DNA from: Roridomyces roridus
Lineage: Eukaryota > Basidiomycota > Agaricomycetes > Agaricales > Mycenaceae
Assembly (NCBI GenBank): GCA_029378245.1
Contig: JARKIF010000012.1
Location: forward strand, 1,116,001-1,180,000
Direction of reading: 5' to 3'
DNA length: 64,000 nt
The notes beneath the pieces were generated by a model that did not search any database, was not told where the DNA came from, and saw only the letters and a program-made list of their open reading frames with translations. Position 1 is the stretch's first letter. Each line of letters starts with the position of its first letter. Shown piece by piece: positions 22,775 to 34,207 of the stretch. A program made the translations under genes and the position numbers.

Positions 22775-23524
22775 GAGGATTGATCGGGGATGCCACATAC
22801 TTACACAGATAGATACTTTAGTTTTGTGCGCATGTTTGATTTGAGGTCTCAATGAAGTGGTTTGATTTCACAAGTTGGATAGTATAGCTACTTTCAAGTA
22901 ACCTCACCGAGGGGCGACATCAGCCTTTTGACAAAAATCTTGTCAACTTTCAGCGCTTTTCCGCTTGACAACGGCTTGGCACAAGTGATCAAGTGCTCAA
23001 GCCGACTTTCATCTCCCTCAAAACTCAGACCTACGAAGGCCATCTACATGTCTAAATGAAATATCAGGTGAGAGCATCGAGGATATCAAGAAACGGGAGA
23101 GCTTCAGGCTGCGAGATCGCCGTAATGGCAGAATCAATATCGTGTTGCCGAGCACTTGTGAGGAATCAGACTTGGCTTGTCACTTGTCAACTGCAGCACT
23201 TTTTGGCACTTGTCCGGCTATTTTTTGGCGTGGAAAAGTGTCAAAAGTAAATTGCAAGAAGTCTGATGGAGCAGTGACTTCGTGCCCCACTATTTCACCC
23301 GCACGGCGCTTCGAGCCCAGCTGACCAGCTCATACTCCTATGCCGAGCAGCGGCCGTCTGATCTGATGTTCTGGCATCAGCCCGCATCACCAAGCTCGAA
23401 TAAACTTGTTTGCCACGTGTCAGGAGCTTCCCTCGAGTCTCTTCCCTCTAGCCACGGTGACCTGGTGAGCTCCAAGCCTTCCAACTTCCCGATTTAGTTC
23501 AGAAACCAATAGCTTGCAGCCGTT
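22775..23524. other. Intergenic, nothing recognised
   Basis: No coding frame, inverted repeat or RNA gene was identified here. The interval separates the Egh16-like gene from the F-box gene at 23525. Confidence 0.5.
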
Positions 23525-24051
23525 ATGTCGCACGCAGAGCTCCCGCCGGAATTAGTCGACCTCGTTGTCGGCCATCTAGATTTCTTCTCAGATCTGCTGG
23601 CATGCGCCCGGGTCTGCCGGAGCTGGATTCCGATTGCTCGTAGCGGCCTCACGCTATCAGTCAACAAGGGGAAGATGGTCTCCTTCCTCGAGCTTGTCCA
23701 GGCCCCAACAGCTACCTTTCCGTCGACGATCCAACGGCTGGAGATCCGCCTGTACCAAGCGGCATCCACAGATTACTCCTCCCTCGTCGTCGGGATTCTA
23801 TCCAGATTCACGGTTTTGCGATTCCTCACACTGGCGGGACTACGCATCCCCGGCGAACTCCCTCCCTTACCAACCCTCACGGTGGTCGATCTGGTGACGT
23901 CTGAGTTCGCGACCTGCGCCGGGTTTGTTCGCTTCGTTTCGAAATTCCCTCGTCTCCGAGTTCTGAAGTTGTGGAACACGACGTGGGGCGAAGATTCGTC
24001 CGAGGAGCTTCCAGCACTTCCTCCGATGCACCTAGACTCTGTATCTCTAGG

Positions 24052-25227
24052 ATGTTTTCCGTGTAGCGTCCCACATGCATCAGCAAAACTCAATCCATCT
24101 GGCGCATCTGGCGAGATCTGGCACCATCTGATCCGTCTGGTTGACATGGCCGAAAATGTTTTGACAGAAATTCCTCTGTTTCAAGCCGCGGAATGGTTCT
24201 CTATGGTTCCACACATGGAGAGTCATCCAATAAGTGCTGTTGCTTGCTGCCTTGAAGTGGCTCGAAGCCACGGAGTTCTTCAAAACGACAAGTCCGAGCG
24301 CACGTGGTACGTAAGATCGGCGTTTGATCAACAATGGCGCAATTGTTGATCAAACCCCCGCAGCACCACTTTCCTCTCCCTTCATCTTCCCGCTCCTCCT
24401 CTTCTCGTTGCCCCCATCCTCACCCTTCCTCCCTTCCTATCCTTGTCTGTACGCTGGCGCAATCAAGTCTTCACCCGGCAAGTGTGTCAAGTCTTCAAGC
24501 TCCTTCTATGTCCCACAAGAACTGCATATCCTCGTGTCGCCCTCGACGTGCTTCAAGTGTCCCTACGTCAAGAGCCCTCCTCTTAAGGCCTGCCTCAACC
24601 CATCGCTCTCTGTGCTGAAGCTGGTGTCCTCAACTCAAGACCTGCTCTCTTTGTGACTTGGAATATCGGGCGGCGTGGATGTCGTGTAGCTAGCGACGGA
24701 TCCGGGATTCTCGACGGATGGTGCGTGACACCGCTCCAAAATCAATACTCTCGCTGACTCCTTTCTGCCTGTACGTTGTGCATCGACCCTGACACCCCCG
24801 GCGTTGCACACGCGCCCCTCGACCCCGAGCGTAGTGCGCGGCGGTATCTCCAGCCCTCCTTCCCTTGTCGTATCCGCCATCCGCTGTTCTCGCATCTGCC
24901 AGCATCGGGATGACTGCATGGCATCGACGGCGCATCGGGTGGCTGCGGATTTCCCGAGGGGGAGGCGGCGGGTATCTGTGTGGTTCATGGGTGACTGCTA
25001 ACCTCGCTGGGCGTTGTTGCGTTGTTGCGTGCTCTGTACGTGATAGCTCGTTTTATCAAGCTGTACCGTATCTCGCTAGAAATGTATTCTGGCGCCAGAA
25101 GTCATTCCTGGCGCCAGGCGTGTCATTATGCTGCCAGATGTGGTTCTGGCGATCTGGCGCGTCTGATCCATCTGCTGCCAGATGAGCCAGATCATTTTAG
25201 TTTTGCTGATGTGAGGAAGTCCTACTC
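24052..25227. mobile_element. hAT-like element in F-box gene F
   Basis: The flanks TCTCTAGG (24044-24051) and TCCCTAGG (25228-25235) match at 7 of 8 positions, and removal restores the host frame. The ends share the inverted block CATCAGCAAAACT and repeated ATCTGGC words, the kind of subterminal repeats hAT transposases bind; the outermost ~20 bases match poorly, so the exact TIR tip is uncertain. No transposase frame was recognised in 1,176 bp. Confidence 0.78.
24322..24355. repeat. Perfect 14-bp hairpin
   Basis: GTTTGATCAACAAT and its exact reverse complement flank the six-base loop GGCGCA. It lies inside the element that splits F-box gene F. Confidence 0.85.
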
Positions 25228-26362
25228 TCCCTAGGCACTACCGCTTTGGAGGTCGTGTTAAGTCCGGGCAGAGACATTCCACCTTTCATAACACGATATC
25301 TTCGTCATTTGGGTCAGCAACTCAGGAATTTGCGGCTCGAAACTCCAGGTAATGCCATCTTCCTGACCTGAGCGCTATTAATCCAATTTCCTCCTTAGAT
25401 ATCCCACTGGAGATCGACTTTAGCTACAGCGACGGGCTGCGACACCTGGAAATCGACGGAGCATTGGCTTGGCATTGGGCGGAGAAACTGTGTGTCTCCC
25501 ACGATCTGCGGCCCACCCTGGCTTGCATTACCCCACATTGTGCTCTCGGTACCCTTACTTTGCATGCCAAATGCGGCTTTTCCGGCCGTGATCAAAAGGG
25601 ACCACCGTGGACAAGTGCGGTCGTCACCGAGTTGTTGAGCGAGAAGGGACTGGAAGAGCTCGAGCAGTTTCAGGTCGTCGTCTCGCCATCGGTCATAAGC
25701 TACCGCGAAGAAATTGAAAAACTCGTTCGGGACGGACAACACGAGTGCCGGTTGTGTGTTTTGTGGCAGGGAGGATCGTTGCACCGGTGGAGGACACGCC
25801 GGGGAGTTGAAGGCATAAAATTTCATTTGACTGCATACTCTTTGGTATGCTACGTCTTTCTTGCTACAGAAACTATTTACATCCCCCCGGTCCACCAAAA
25901 AAATCTCGCGATACTCTTGTCTACGTAAACCATGCGATATTCTTTCGTCTTGAACCTGGATGAGTTTTCGAAGAGGCCTCGCTCACCGCAGCTCTACGAG
26001 TCGGACCCACGAATGCAAGCTTGGTCGCGCATGTGTTGAAGCCCGGCTGTGGTGCATATTCATTGGAATTTCGGATTGTGATAGGGAAGACTGAGACGGA
26101 TGTTGATTCTTGCTTGCGCGTTCAATCCAACTATCCAACTACGTACATATAGACTCTTCTTCCTTGTACAGTAGCTGATTGAACTGAACCTAAATTGCCG
26201 GTTAGAATCCGCAAGCGCATGATCATTTATGCAAACCCGAACAGAGGAATCTCGATTACTGTAATATTATGCAACCAAATGTTGCCTGCACAGACGCAAT
26301 GAGATGACCCATACAAAATTGAACAAAGAAAGAACCTACTTGCTTCCATCGTCCTCAGTACG

Positions 26363-27516
26363 CTACACCGGCGTTATAACCCTTCCCGCTACACTGCAGA
26401 CGACTCTCGCTCGACTTGGAGTGCTAGCTGGATCTGGTACACAAGCGAGAATCGTCGCATCCAGCTGGTCAAACCGCACAAAAGGTTTCAACATGACGAT
26501 TCGCAATTGCTCCAGTTTCTCCAGCCGCGTGGCTCAACAGCGTTGTCATAGACGCCGCAGTCCACGGATCGACAGTACTCTTGGAGGGCTGAACACCAGG
26601 TTTCACATGGAGAGTCAGCGTGCGCAGCTGGAAGTACGGGATAATCTTGGCGATGAGGGATTGGAGAGAACGCGAAGCGTACAACGTCTTGGAGATGACG
26701 TAGAGCGCTTCGTGGATGACCAAGTGCTGGAGGTCCGAATTTGCCGTATAATCGAGCTGTCCAATAGAACGTCCTAGGAAAAAGATCAGGACGAGATGTC
26801 ACGAGGTGGAAGGAACCCTGACTCGTATGTCGGAGATGAAGCTCCTGTAAATGGGTCCCGAGGCTGACGAGATATCTGGAGAGAACCGGTAGCTGCTTTA
26901 CGGTGTAGTGCTCGCTCTCCAGGATGAATTTCCGAGGCCGAAGGGGCCACAGCGAATATTGGTACGATTTTTGTAATTCGTCGTGATACAAAGTCAACGA
27001 GGGGACATCAGTGGTGTGAGACGTCGACTGATTTTCGGTTCCCGGGGGAGTAGCCCAGGTCATGGACCAGAGATTGAGATGCTGAAGATCAGCTAGGCGG
27101 GATATGGAACGAATGAATGCGGCGTGATTCGCAAAATGGCAGTAGTTCAAAACGAGTTTGGTGAGGGTTGGAGGAAGAGGGACTTCCGTGAGGTCAAGAT
27201 TAGCTAATGTGAGAGAACGCAAGGAGGAGAATGACGACAACATGGGAATGAGCTGGATGTATGGCGCCGGTCTGTCACGCTTGGAAATCGTCATGCAGCG
27301 CAATGCGGGAGGGAAGGTAGCGTTCGGAGCCTGGATCAGCTCGATGAACGCCATTGCTTCCTTTTCCGACCAGATGCAAAAATCGGGAATGGCTCGTGCG
27401 AAGGCAAGCCAATCTCTGGAGACCAATGCACATGCCAGGAGGTCTTTGATGTTGGCTTCCGAGACGTCTTCGATGACGGAGCGAATCAGTTCTGGTGGCA
27501 GTCTGGGGTACGACAT
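26363..27516 (-). pseudogene. F-box/LRR protein G, one frameshift
   Basis: The start MSYPRLPPELIRSVIEDVSE leads to F-box LLACALVSRDWLAFARAI and leucine-rich repeats (LPPTLTKLVLNYCHFANHAA). The intron 26822-26774 joins HT to RRSIGQLDYTANSDLQHLVI. At 26527-26534 the frame changes: LLSH must step by one base to reach TRLEKLEQLRIVMLKPF, which runs to a stop at 26363 with a normal family ending (VVCSVAGRVITPV). Apart from this shift all exons look sound. An upstream in-frame ATG at 27552 would add 12 residues. Confidence 0.8.
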
Positions 27517-28163
27517 CTCTTGCGAACGCTCAAGCCTCAGGGAAGAAGCCATTTTCGGTCGGAGATGCCTCACCGTGACGATTCCGAACCGTGTATCTCG
27601 ACAGCTCCTGCGACTTCGTGTCGCAAGGGAGCGGCGCGTGGACCTTTGGCTTGGAGCTGTCCTTGAGGCGATTGACACGGAGGCAAGGTGAGTTGTCACT
27701 GTGACTCATGCGCGACTTCCAAAGTGTTCCGAGGTGCTGACCCGTCATCACTGATGAATCTTATTCTTTGCTTGCAGCGACACAGCAACATCTGAGCAGC
27801 GTAAAGAGAATCGACGGAGGTGGTACACGAGTTTCAAAGCGCATGACCTTCGACACAAAATTACAAGTCATTTTGACGAAGAAAAAAATAAGCTAAATTC
27901 GAGCCGACGCGCTAGGCGGTAGTCTAGGCCAACCCAGCATATTGAGCACGTGGAAGACCCTGTCCCTCGCTACTGTTTTAAGTAACGTCTTCATGTATAT
28001 TCACAAGCACAGCGAACAAAAATTGATGTTGAATTATTCGAGTGGCGACTCGGGCTCGGAAGCAAGCTTTTGGTCTGAGTCCATTACAGGGCAAGTACTC
28101 GGACGACGGAGGAAGAATCAAGTACATACCTTCGGAAAGCCATGTGGTTGTCTTCCATCTGAG

Positions 28164-29277
28164 TCAGGCAACTTGACTAGCCTGCTGCGTGATAATCCTG
28201 CCCGCCACAATACACACCACTCGCGTTCGGAACGAACTCGGTATCTGGGTACATGCGAGAAGTGTCGTGTCGAGACTGTGATTATACGGCACAAGGTCGT
28301 CGGGCACGATGATCTGCAGCTCCGACATATCTTTGAATCCTCTGTTCCTGAGCAGCGTCAAGAACGACGCCGCCGTCCATGGGTAGCGCTGTTGTGACCT
28401 TGAGCTGGCGCCGAACATGTCGACATGCAGAGCCAGAGTGCGAAGGCGGCATTCAAGACTCAAGCGGCCAAAGAGAGATGGAAGGTCGAAGGTGTCGTGT
28501 ATCTCCCCGCATGCGATCCCAAGGGCGTAGTAAATCTCAAGCCGTTTCAGACCGACATTATGGGTCAAGTCAATTTTCTCCAATTGAAAATCTAAGCCGC
28601 ATAGTGAGTGACAGGTCCTGTAAGAGAAAACTTGGTCAAGTGTTCACCGAGCTGACGGAGGTGTTTTGAGATGAGCTTGAGCGGAATGGTATTGTCCAAT
28701 TCCAGTTTCCGGACACGGAACGGAAGGAAGTCATCCTCCTGCGGGTCATGGAAGATGCATAGATGCAGCGACTCGAGATCGATCGCGGGCAACGTCGATG
28801 GTTGGCCTTGAGACGATTCCCCCCAGGTGGTGTGCGACAACTCTAGAGCTCCAAGATTATGTAGGCCGGCGATGGAACGAATGAATCCCGAGTAGGTTGT
28901 GAAGTGGGAAATGGCGACAGTGAGCTGGCCAAGAGTTGGGTGAGAAGGGAGCTCTATGATTGTGAGGTTGGAAAGCCTGAGCGAGCGCAAGGCCAAAAAT
29001 CAGGGAGCATGGATATGACGCGGGGCATCTCTTCGGCCTGGCTGTCAGAGAAATGTCTGATTTCGACACGACGTACGGCCGGCAGCAAGGTACAATTCGG
29101 AGATCGAGCGATATGAATGAATGCTGCTGGTTTGTCGATGGAAATGGGCAGCTTTTCGCGAGCGAGTGCGACCCAATCTCGACAAACCAAGGCGCACGAC
29201 AGAAGGGTATTGCGATTATCGGGGAACTGGCCGATGACAAGGTCGACAAGTTCGAGAGGAAATCTGGCGCGCGACAT
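28164..29277 (-). pseudogene. F-box/LRR protein H, frameshift and collapsed intron
   Basis: The start MSRARFPLELVDLVIGQFPD leads to F-box LLSCALVCRDWVALARE. At 28991-28999 one base is missing between MLPDF and ALRSLRLSNLTIIELPSHP. The position of the family intron holds only 21 nt between GGACCT and the acceptor CTTAG, too short for splicing, and reading through meets TAG. The second exon, DFQLEKIDLTHNVGLKRLEI, is otherwise normal to its stop at 28164. Two defects make it a pseudogene; the intron loss cannot be a simple homopolymer error. Confidence 0.8.
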
Positions 29278-30293
29278 GGGTGTGATACACTGCAAGAGAG
29301 CTCAGTCTTGAAATTCGACGAAAAACCACAGAAACACGGACCTCGCCACCGAGACTAGATCTGCCCGGTGCAGCGTCGATAGGGTGAGTCTTCTGGAAGC
29401 AGTCTGGTTTCGGGATCAGAATCGAAATCCTTCGACTTGGGGAGAATGGAAGCGCACTTGACGACAAGGAGGTGGTCAGACAAGGAGGTGGTCAGACACA
29501 AGCTGTGTCCGCCGGTGACAAAGCAGGGAATTATCAGCCCAAGATCAGCCTTCAAACACCCTTCTGAAACGAATCCGTTGTTTCAAATCAAACTTCTTAG
29601 ACTACAGAGGAGAGGCTGCGAGAGGCGCTAGGCTCTAGCTACTTTTGGCCGGAGCGCGCAACAACTCTGCCACTGACAATACCCACCACCGTCGTCCGAC
29701 CCGTACATCCGCGTATGACCGCACGGAGTTTCGTGCATACATTCATCACCCCGCTCTCCCGCACGATGAGGCGGAGCTCTGGCAGCTCTTCGAGTCCCAG
29801 TTGACCAAGCAGCTCGGTGACGCATGTCACAGTCCCTCCCCTCAGTCCCCTGTTAGAAGCCCGCATCGCATGAAAGATCAATGTGCGTAGCCTAACATTG
29901 TGAGGGGTAATGCGACCAAGTAGGCTGTGGAGATGGGGAGAAATGCGGAACGATTGATTGTGCGAGTGAGCGTTGGCGTCGATCCCATATCCAAATCCAA
30001 ATGCATTTTGAATTTCGAGGTGCGTCAGATGAGCGGTGTGAATGAACGTGAGAGTCGATGGTACATCTGGAATGGAAACATTACGATTGATATGTAGATG
30101 GTCAAAGGGCTCACCTGGGAGGAGGCATAAGTGTGTCAGATGCGTGCCGAGGCGATGCAAGAATATGGAAACCACGTCCGGCGACTGTCTTTGGAATGTC
30201 AGTTTCCGAGCCTGCAAGAGGCACAAGTCGGAAGAGGAGTCCGTTGGGATGTCGTTCCCATCTAAAACCAAAGTGTCCAGGTTGACGGTAGGT

Positions 30294-31464
30294 TCCGAGT
30301 CTTAAAAATTTATTTTTAAGCTCGGTCTTATCGGCCGTTTTCCCGCCAGAGTGGGGTCGAACTTTTTTCGATGACGTCAGTATCGGTGGTGGGATCACCT
30401 CCATTTTTGGTAATTTGTTGGGCTGTTCTCGCTCGATTTGGGTCTCTTTGTCAATTACCCTTACACGTTGAACAGACCATAGATCTAACAGGACCCCTGA
30501 GAATAGCCTGGGACGTATGATTCTGAAAACCGGATTTCCGAAATTTTGTCCGGACTATCCGTTTTTCTGGGAACCAAATTTTTGTCCGGATTAGAATCAG
30601 AGGTCCGGATCAAATTGCCATATGTGGTAATTCGGCAAGTGCCGAGAGACAGCCGAGCACCGGCAGTGCCAAAAAATTGTGATTTCGCACGCAACAAGTC
30701 CAGACCCCATGTTTTTGTCCGGACTCGAATGAGAGTTCCCGGCGTGGGAGCACATTTTTGTCCGGACTAGTATCAAAGGTGAGAGCGGATTTCAAAATTT
30801 TTGTCCGGACTATTGAATCATAGGTCCGTGCGTATTCTCAGGGGTCCTGATCTAACCAGTTCTGCCGGCGTTCCGTGTTACCATCTCCGCCGCCCAGGAC
30901 CACAATCACTACTCTGCAGATATCCCCCCCTCTTGTTGTCTCCCTTGTGTGCGTGTGTGCAATACTCTTCCATGTACATTGTCCCCAGCATCATCTCCTA
31001 TCCCCCGCTTTGTCCATCCCTGCCCGATGAGTCTTGGCTTACGTTGCTCGGACCGATGCCTGTTTGACAGTTCGGCACGTTGCACGCCTCTTGCTTCTCA
31101 CCACCACGCACATCGACCACTCATGACACTCATTTGCACTGCACCTACGGACGACAGCATTGTGTTTCTACATCCAATACCCTGGCCCATTCCGACTCCC
31201 TCGTCTCAGCCAGTGCTATACCATCTCGAGTCCTCCCTCATCTTTCCACACGTCCCCTTTCCCTCGCCGCTTTCGCTGAAGGGACCTGCCCTCCCATCAG
31301 GCCGTGCCGTAGGCGTATTGCCGTCACTATCCCTCTTGAGTGAAGCCTTCCTCACCCCAAGTGATTTGCAAGGGATTTGGTCTTCCATCGATTCCCTATG
31401 TTCGTTATCCCCAGCCGCTGCCCCAGACTCGGATTGCCATGCGCAAGCAATGGCCCCTAAAAGC
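30294..31464 (+). mobile_element. AGGT-duplicating element, copy 2, with nested MITE
   Basis: The first ~80 bases (TCCGAGTCTTAAAAATTTAT onward) and the last ~40 bases (AGACTCGGATTGCCATGCGC to CTAAAAGC) match copy 1 closely, and AGGT borders both sides (30290-30293 and 31465-31468). The interior differs from copy 1 except for patches such as GCACGCCTCTTGCTTC. After subtracting a nested 359-bp MITE and its 8-bp duplication, its length is about 804 bp against 662 bp for copy 1. No transposase was recognised. Confidence 0.82.
30490..30848. mobile_element. Nested hAT MITE
   Basis: The inverted ends begin AGGACCCCTGAGAATA, and the 8-bp duplication GATCTAAC is perfect on both sides (30482-30489 and 30849-30856). 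The interior is rich in TCCGGA and TTTTTGTCCGGAC words. It lies wholly within the AGGT element and so arrived later. Confidence 0.92.
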
Positions 31465-32111
31465 AGGTAAAGATTTGCGCTCCTCGGCGGAGGCCCGATA
31501 AACGGTGCAATTTGAGAAGACAAGGTCTCGGAGCTGAGGGAGTTTTGCCAACCAGCAGATGAATCCCGAATCGGCGGGGAATCCGCAGCTGGCAAGCGTG
31601 AGCTTCGTGAGGCTGGGCAGCGTAGGAAGTGAGTTGGTGAGATGAATAAAGTATAGTGTCAGGCTGCGCAAAGCTGGGAAATTCGACAGCATGGGGAGGA
31701 TGGGCAAAATTTCGGGTGTCTCGCCCCATGCAGGTGCGAGTACAAGCTGGGAAATTGTAGCGGGAAGGGTAGTTGTTGGAGCCTGAATTAGGGCAATAAA
31801 CAATGCCGCCTTGCTCCGAGAATCGATCCGGATCACGAGGCGCCCGCGAGCAAAGACCAGCCAGTCCCGACATACCAACGCGCATGCTAACATGTCGCGC
31901 CGACTGTCCGAGCCATGGCCGCTGAGGATGAGATCAATCAACTCTGGTGGGAGCCTGGGGGGCGACATTTCTTTGCTGAGGCGAACCGTCATTGACTCGA
32001 ATTCTTTATTCGCAAACGACGCACTTTTATGAGACGATACGGGTTACACAACTCTGTACAAGAAATAAATTCGACAAGATCAAAGGAGCGTGGCGAGAGC
32101 TGAAACTCACC

Positions 32112-34207
32112 TTAGACCATTTCAGTAAATCTCTTGTCAACATCCAAGCACCACAGTGAAAATGACGCGGCCTTTCCTTTCAAGGCACGCGCGCGTTTGA
32201 GCTCCGCCTCTGAGAACGACCTTTGCTTGAGCCATAGCTCGACGCGCTGCCAGTGAGATTCGATGCGCGATTCGAGCATGGTCAACAACGCTGCGTTGCT
32301 GAACAGATACGATCCCGTGATGGTGAGGCTCGTGAGGAGCGGGAGCATCAAGGGTGTGGCCGATGATTGTGTTACGGTGAGGCGGGTGAGCACCGTGTTG
32401 GACTTGGTGATGGAATTGGGGCGGACCAAATCCAGCAGGAGAGAATACAGGGAGGGGAGGAGCATGAGTATAGAGAGCCAATCGGCCGAGTTGTTGAATG
32501 TGACCTGCTGAAGGTCCAGAGTGTGCAGAGACACCGCAGATCGGGAGATGAAGTGGGTAAACCATTCGATTTTACTCCCGTGGTACTTATGATTCTGAGC
32601 ATCTCGACATTTGGGACTGTCAAGTGGTTCAAGAAATGTGGTAAGGTGCAAAGCAGGCGAATGAGCGCGATGATAAGGACAGGGACCGGAGGGGCATCGG
32701 AAAACTCTCCCATAACTTGGAATCAGCCACGGCCAGTGTGATGATGTTTGGGCATTTGGTCGCGAATTGGAGCGCGCAAGCTGAACCAACGGTGAGGTGG
32801 GTGATTTGACGACAAGGGAAGTTGGCCTTGACATTTGAGCACAGTGTCAATTTGAGCCATGTCGACCTCGGAGCGACCTCGAAACATCGAGTATCCTCAT
32901 CGCTCATGGCATTCCTCCGCTTCGCTCCGGAAGTTTTTATTCGAACAAACTCAATTCCAAGTAAGACTCAAGCACTACAGTAAGGGAATGATCACTGGCA
33001 ATCATCGAGAGGAAATTACGAAGCAGCCGCCTGCTACATTGGATCTGCTCGTCAACGCCGAGGGTGCCACCATGGGAATGGTGCGGAACGAAGGGGCGAA
33101 AAGTGGCGGATCGCCGCTGTAGTCGACTCGAAGGACCGGGAGTTCAATGAGACTGCGGGCTGGGTCTTGTGATTGTATTGTGGTCAGAAGCCTGCGGTTC
33201 AACTTGTGATGCGTTGTCGGGTTGGTCGCCATCCGAGACCCCACCGTCTTGGGTCGGCAGCGACAAATGATTCGAGGCAAGGTCGCTGCAAAGTTGAAGC
33301 CGGCGGTCCGCGGGCGGAGATACTGGAACCGTTGCGAGTTTCAACCGCACGTGGAGGAGAAGTAGCCGGGGCCCACCCAGTGTCATGTCAGGGACAGAGA
33401 AGTCGACGCAAAGAGACAGAGAGGCAAAGAGTGATTTGATGACTAGGGAAGTTGGTCACAACATTCAACTTTCAAATTTCAAGGTCAGTGTCAATCTCAG
33501 ACAGGTCAACCTCGGTGCGAACACGAAGGACCGGGTATCGGCTTTGGTGCGATCAACTGGACGGTTGGGGTGCACAGGACTGTTCTCGTTCTGGCGGTAC
33601 ACCTCAAGATCCAAGGCCGTGCGGGCCTGCAAACGTCCGCGAATTGGCAAAAACAACGAAAGTTGGGAAGAGTCAAGGAGGAACCGGGCCTCGAGCCATC
33701 GTTCAGAGCTGTCGATGATCTGTTTCAATATCCCGGGAGGAATGGAGCCTCGAATTGGGGCGGAGACGCTGATACCCAGGGGGCACTGCTTTGCCCGCTG
33801 CAGGTAGAGCTCGAGAAAGCGGAGAGTGTTGTCATTGCCGTGCAAATTGACCAAGAATGTCGCCCAAGTTTTGGGCGAAGAGAGAGCGGTCGCGCGCCAA
33901 TGGAACGAGACGGCAGCCACGGGGCTGGTGCCGCGGCCCATAAAATTGGGTGGCCCGATATTCACGTCTCTCGATGTAGGGAAGTGAAGGGTAGGCTGTA
34001 TCATGATTTTGGACAGAATTTCGGGAGGGAGCCGACGGATGGGCGTGAGCAGGGACGAAAACAGTCCGCGTTTTCGAGGTCCGGCTGCGACTCCAACCGA
34101 TGCTGCAGCTGAGCCACAGTTTGTTCAATAGAGACGCGTTGCGCATGGCTGGGGACTATGTTTTCTCGGGCTGCAGAGAGAACCCATTCAATGTCGAGGT
34201 TGGACAT
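32112..34207 (-). pseudogene. F-box protein J of a second subfamily, fragmented
   Basis: The start MSNLDIEWVLSAARENIVPS and a coiled region (QTVAQLQHRLES) precede, after a one-base shift near 34058, FSSLLTPIRRLPPEILSKIM, an F-box of the other main agaricomycete type. Sequence continues to APRLTCLRLTLTLKF at about 33480. A second copy of that block, APRSTWLKLTLCSNVKANFP, appears at about 32880, so the ~600 bp between them look like an internal duplication or junk. Downstream leucine-rich pieces (LTSLTITGSYLFSNAALLTM) lie in different frames. Several shifts make it a pseudogene. Its 5' flank and start are duplicated at 59577-59861. Confidence 0.72.

Larger units (their letters stand above)
23525..25928 (+). 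pseudogene. F-box/LRR protein F, split by a 1.18-kb element
   Basis: The start MSHAELPPELVDLVVGHLDF and F-box LLACARVCRSWIPIARSG lead into leucine-rich repeats up to LDSVSLG at 24051. After the insert, the frame resumes at 25236 as TTALEVVLSPGRDIPPFITR; joining the two is exact. The intron 25349-25398 precedes DIPLEIDFSYSDGLRHLEI. The extreme C-terminus (after LCVLWQGG, to 25928) lacks the paralogues' usual ending and may have shifted. The insert introduces stops, so the gene is disrupted. Confidence 0.83.
29639..31968 (-). pseudogene. F-box/LRR protein I, interrupted by the AGGT element in antisense
   Basis: The start MSPPRLPPELIDLILSGHGS leads to F-box MLACALVCRDWLVFARGR and leucine-rich repeats to EERKSLP at 31469. 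After the insert, TVNLDTLVLDGNDIPTD continues from 30289. Joining across a single ACCT gives an open frame. The intron 30114-30067 precedes DVPSTLTFIHTAHLTHLEI, and the protein ends VSGRVVARSGQK. No other damage is visible, so this copy was intact when the element arrived. The element lies antisense, so its AG/GT edges do not serve as splice sites on the gene's strand. Confidence 0.85.
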
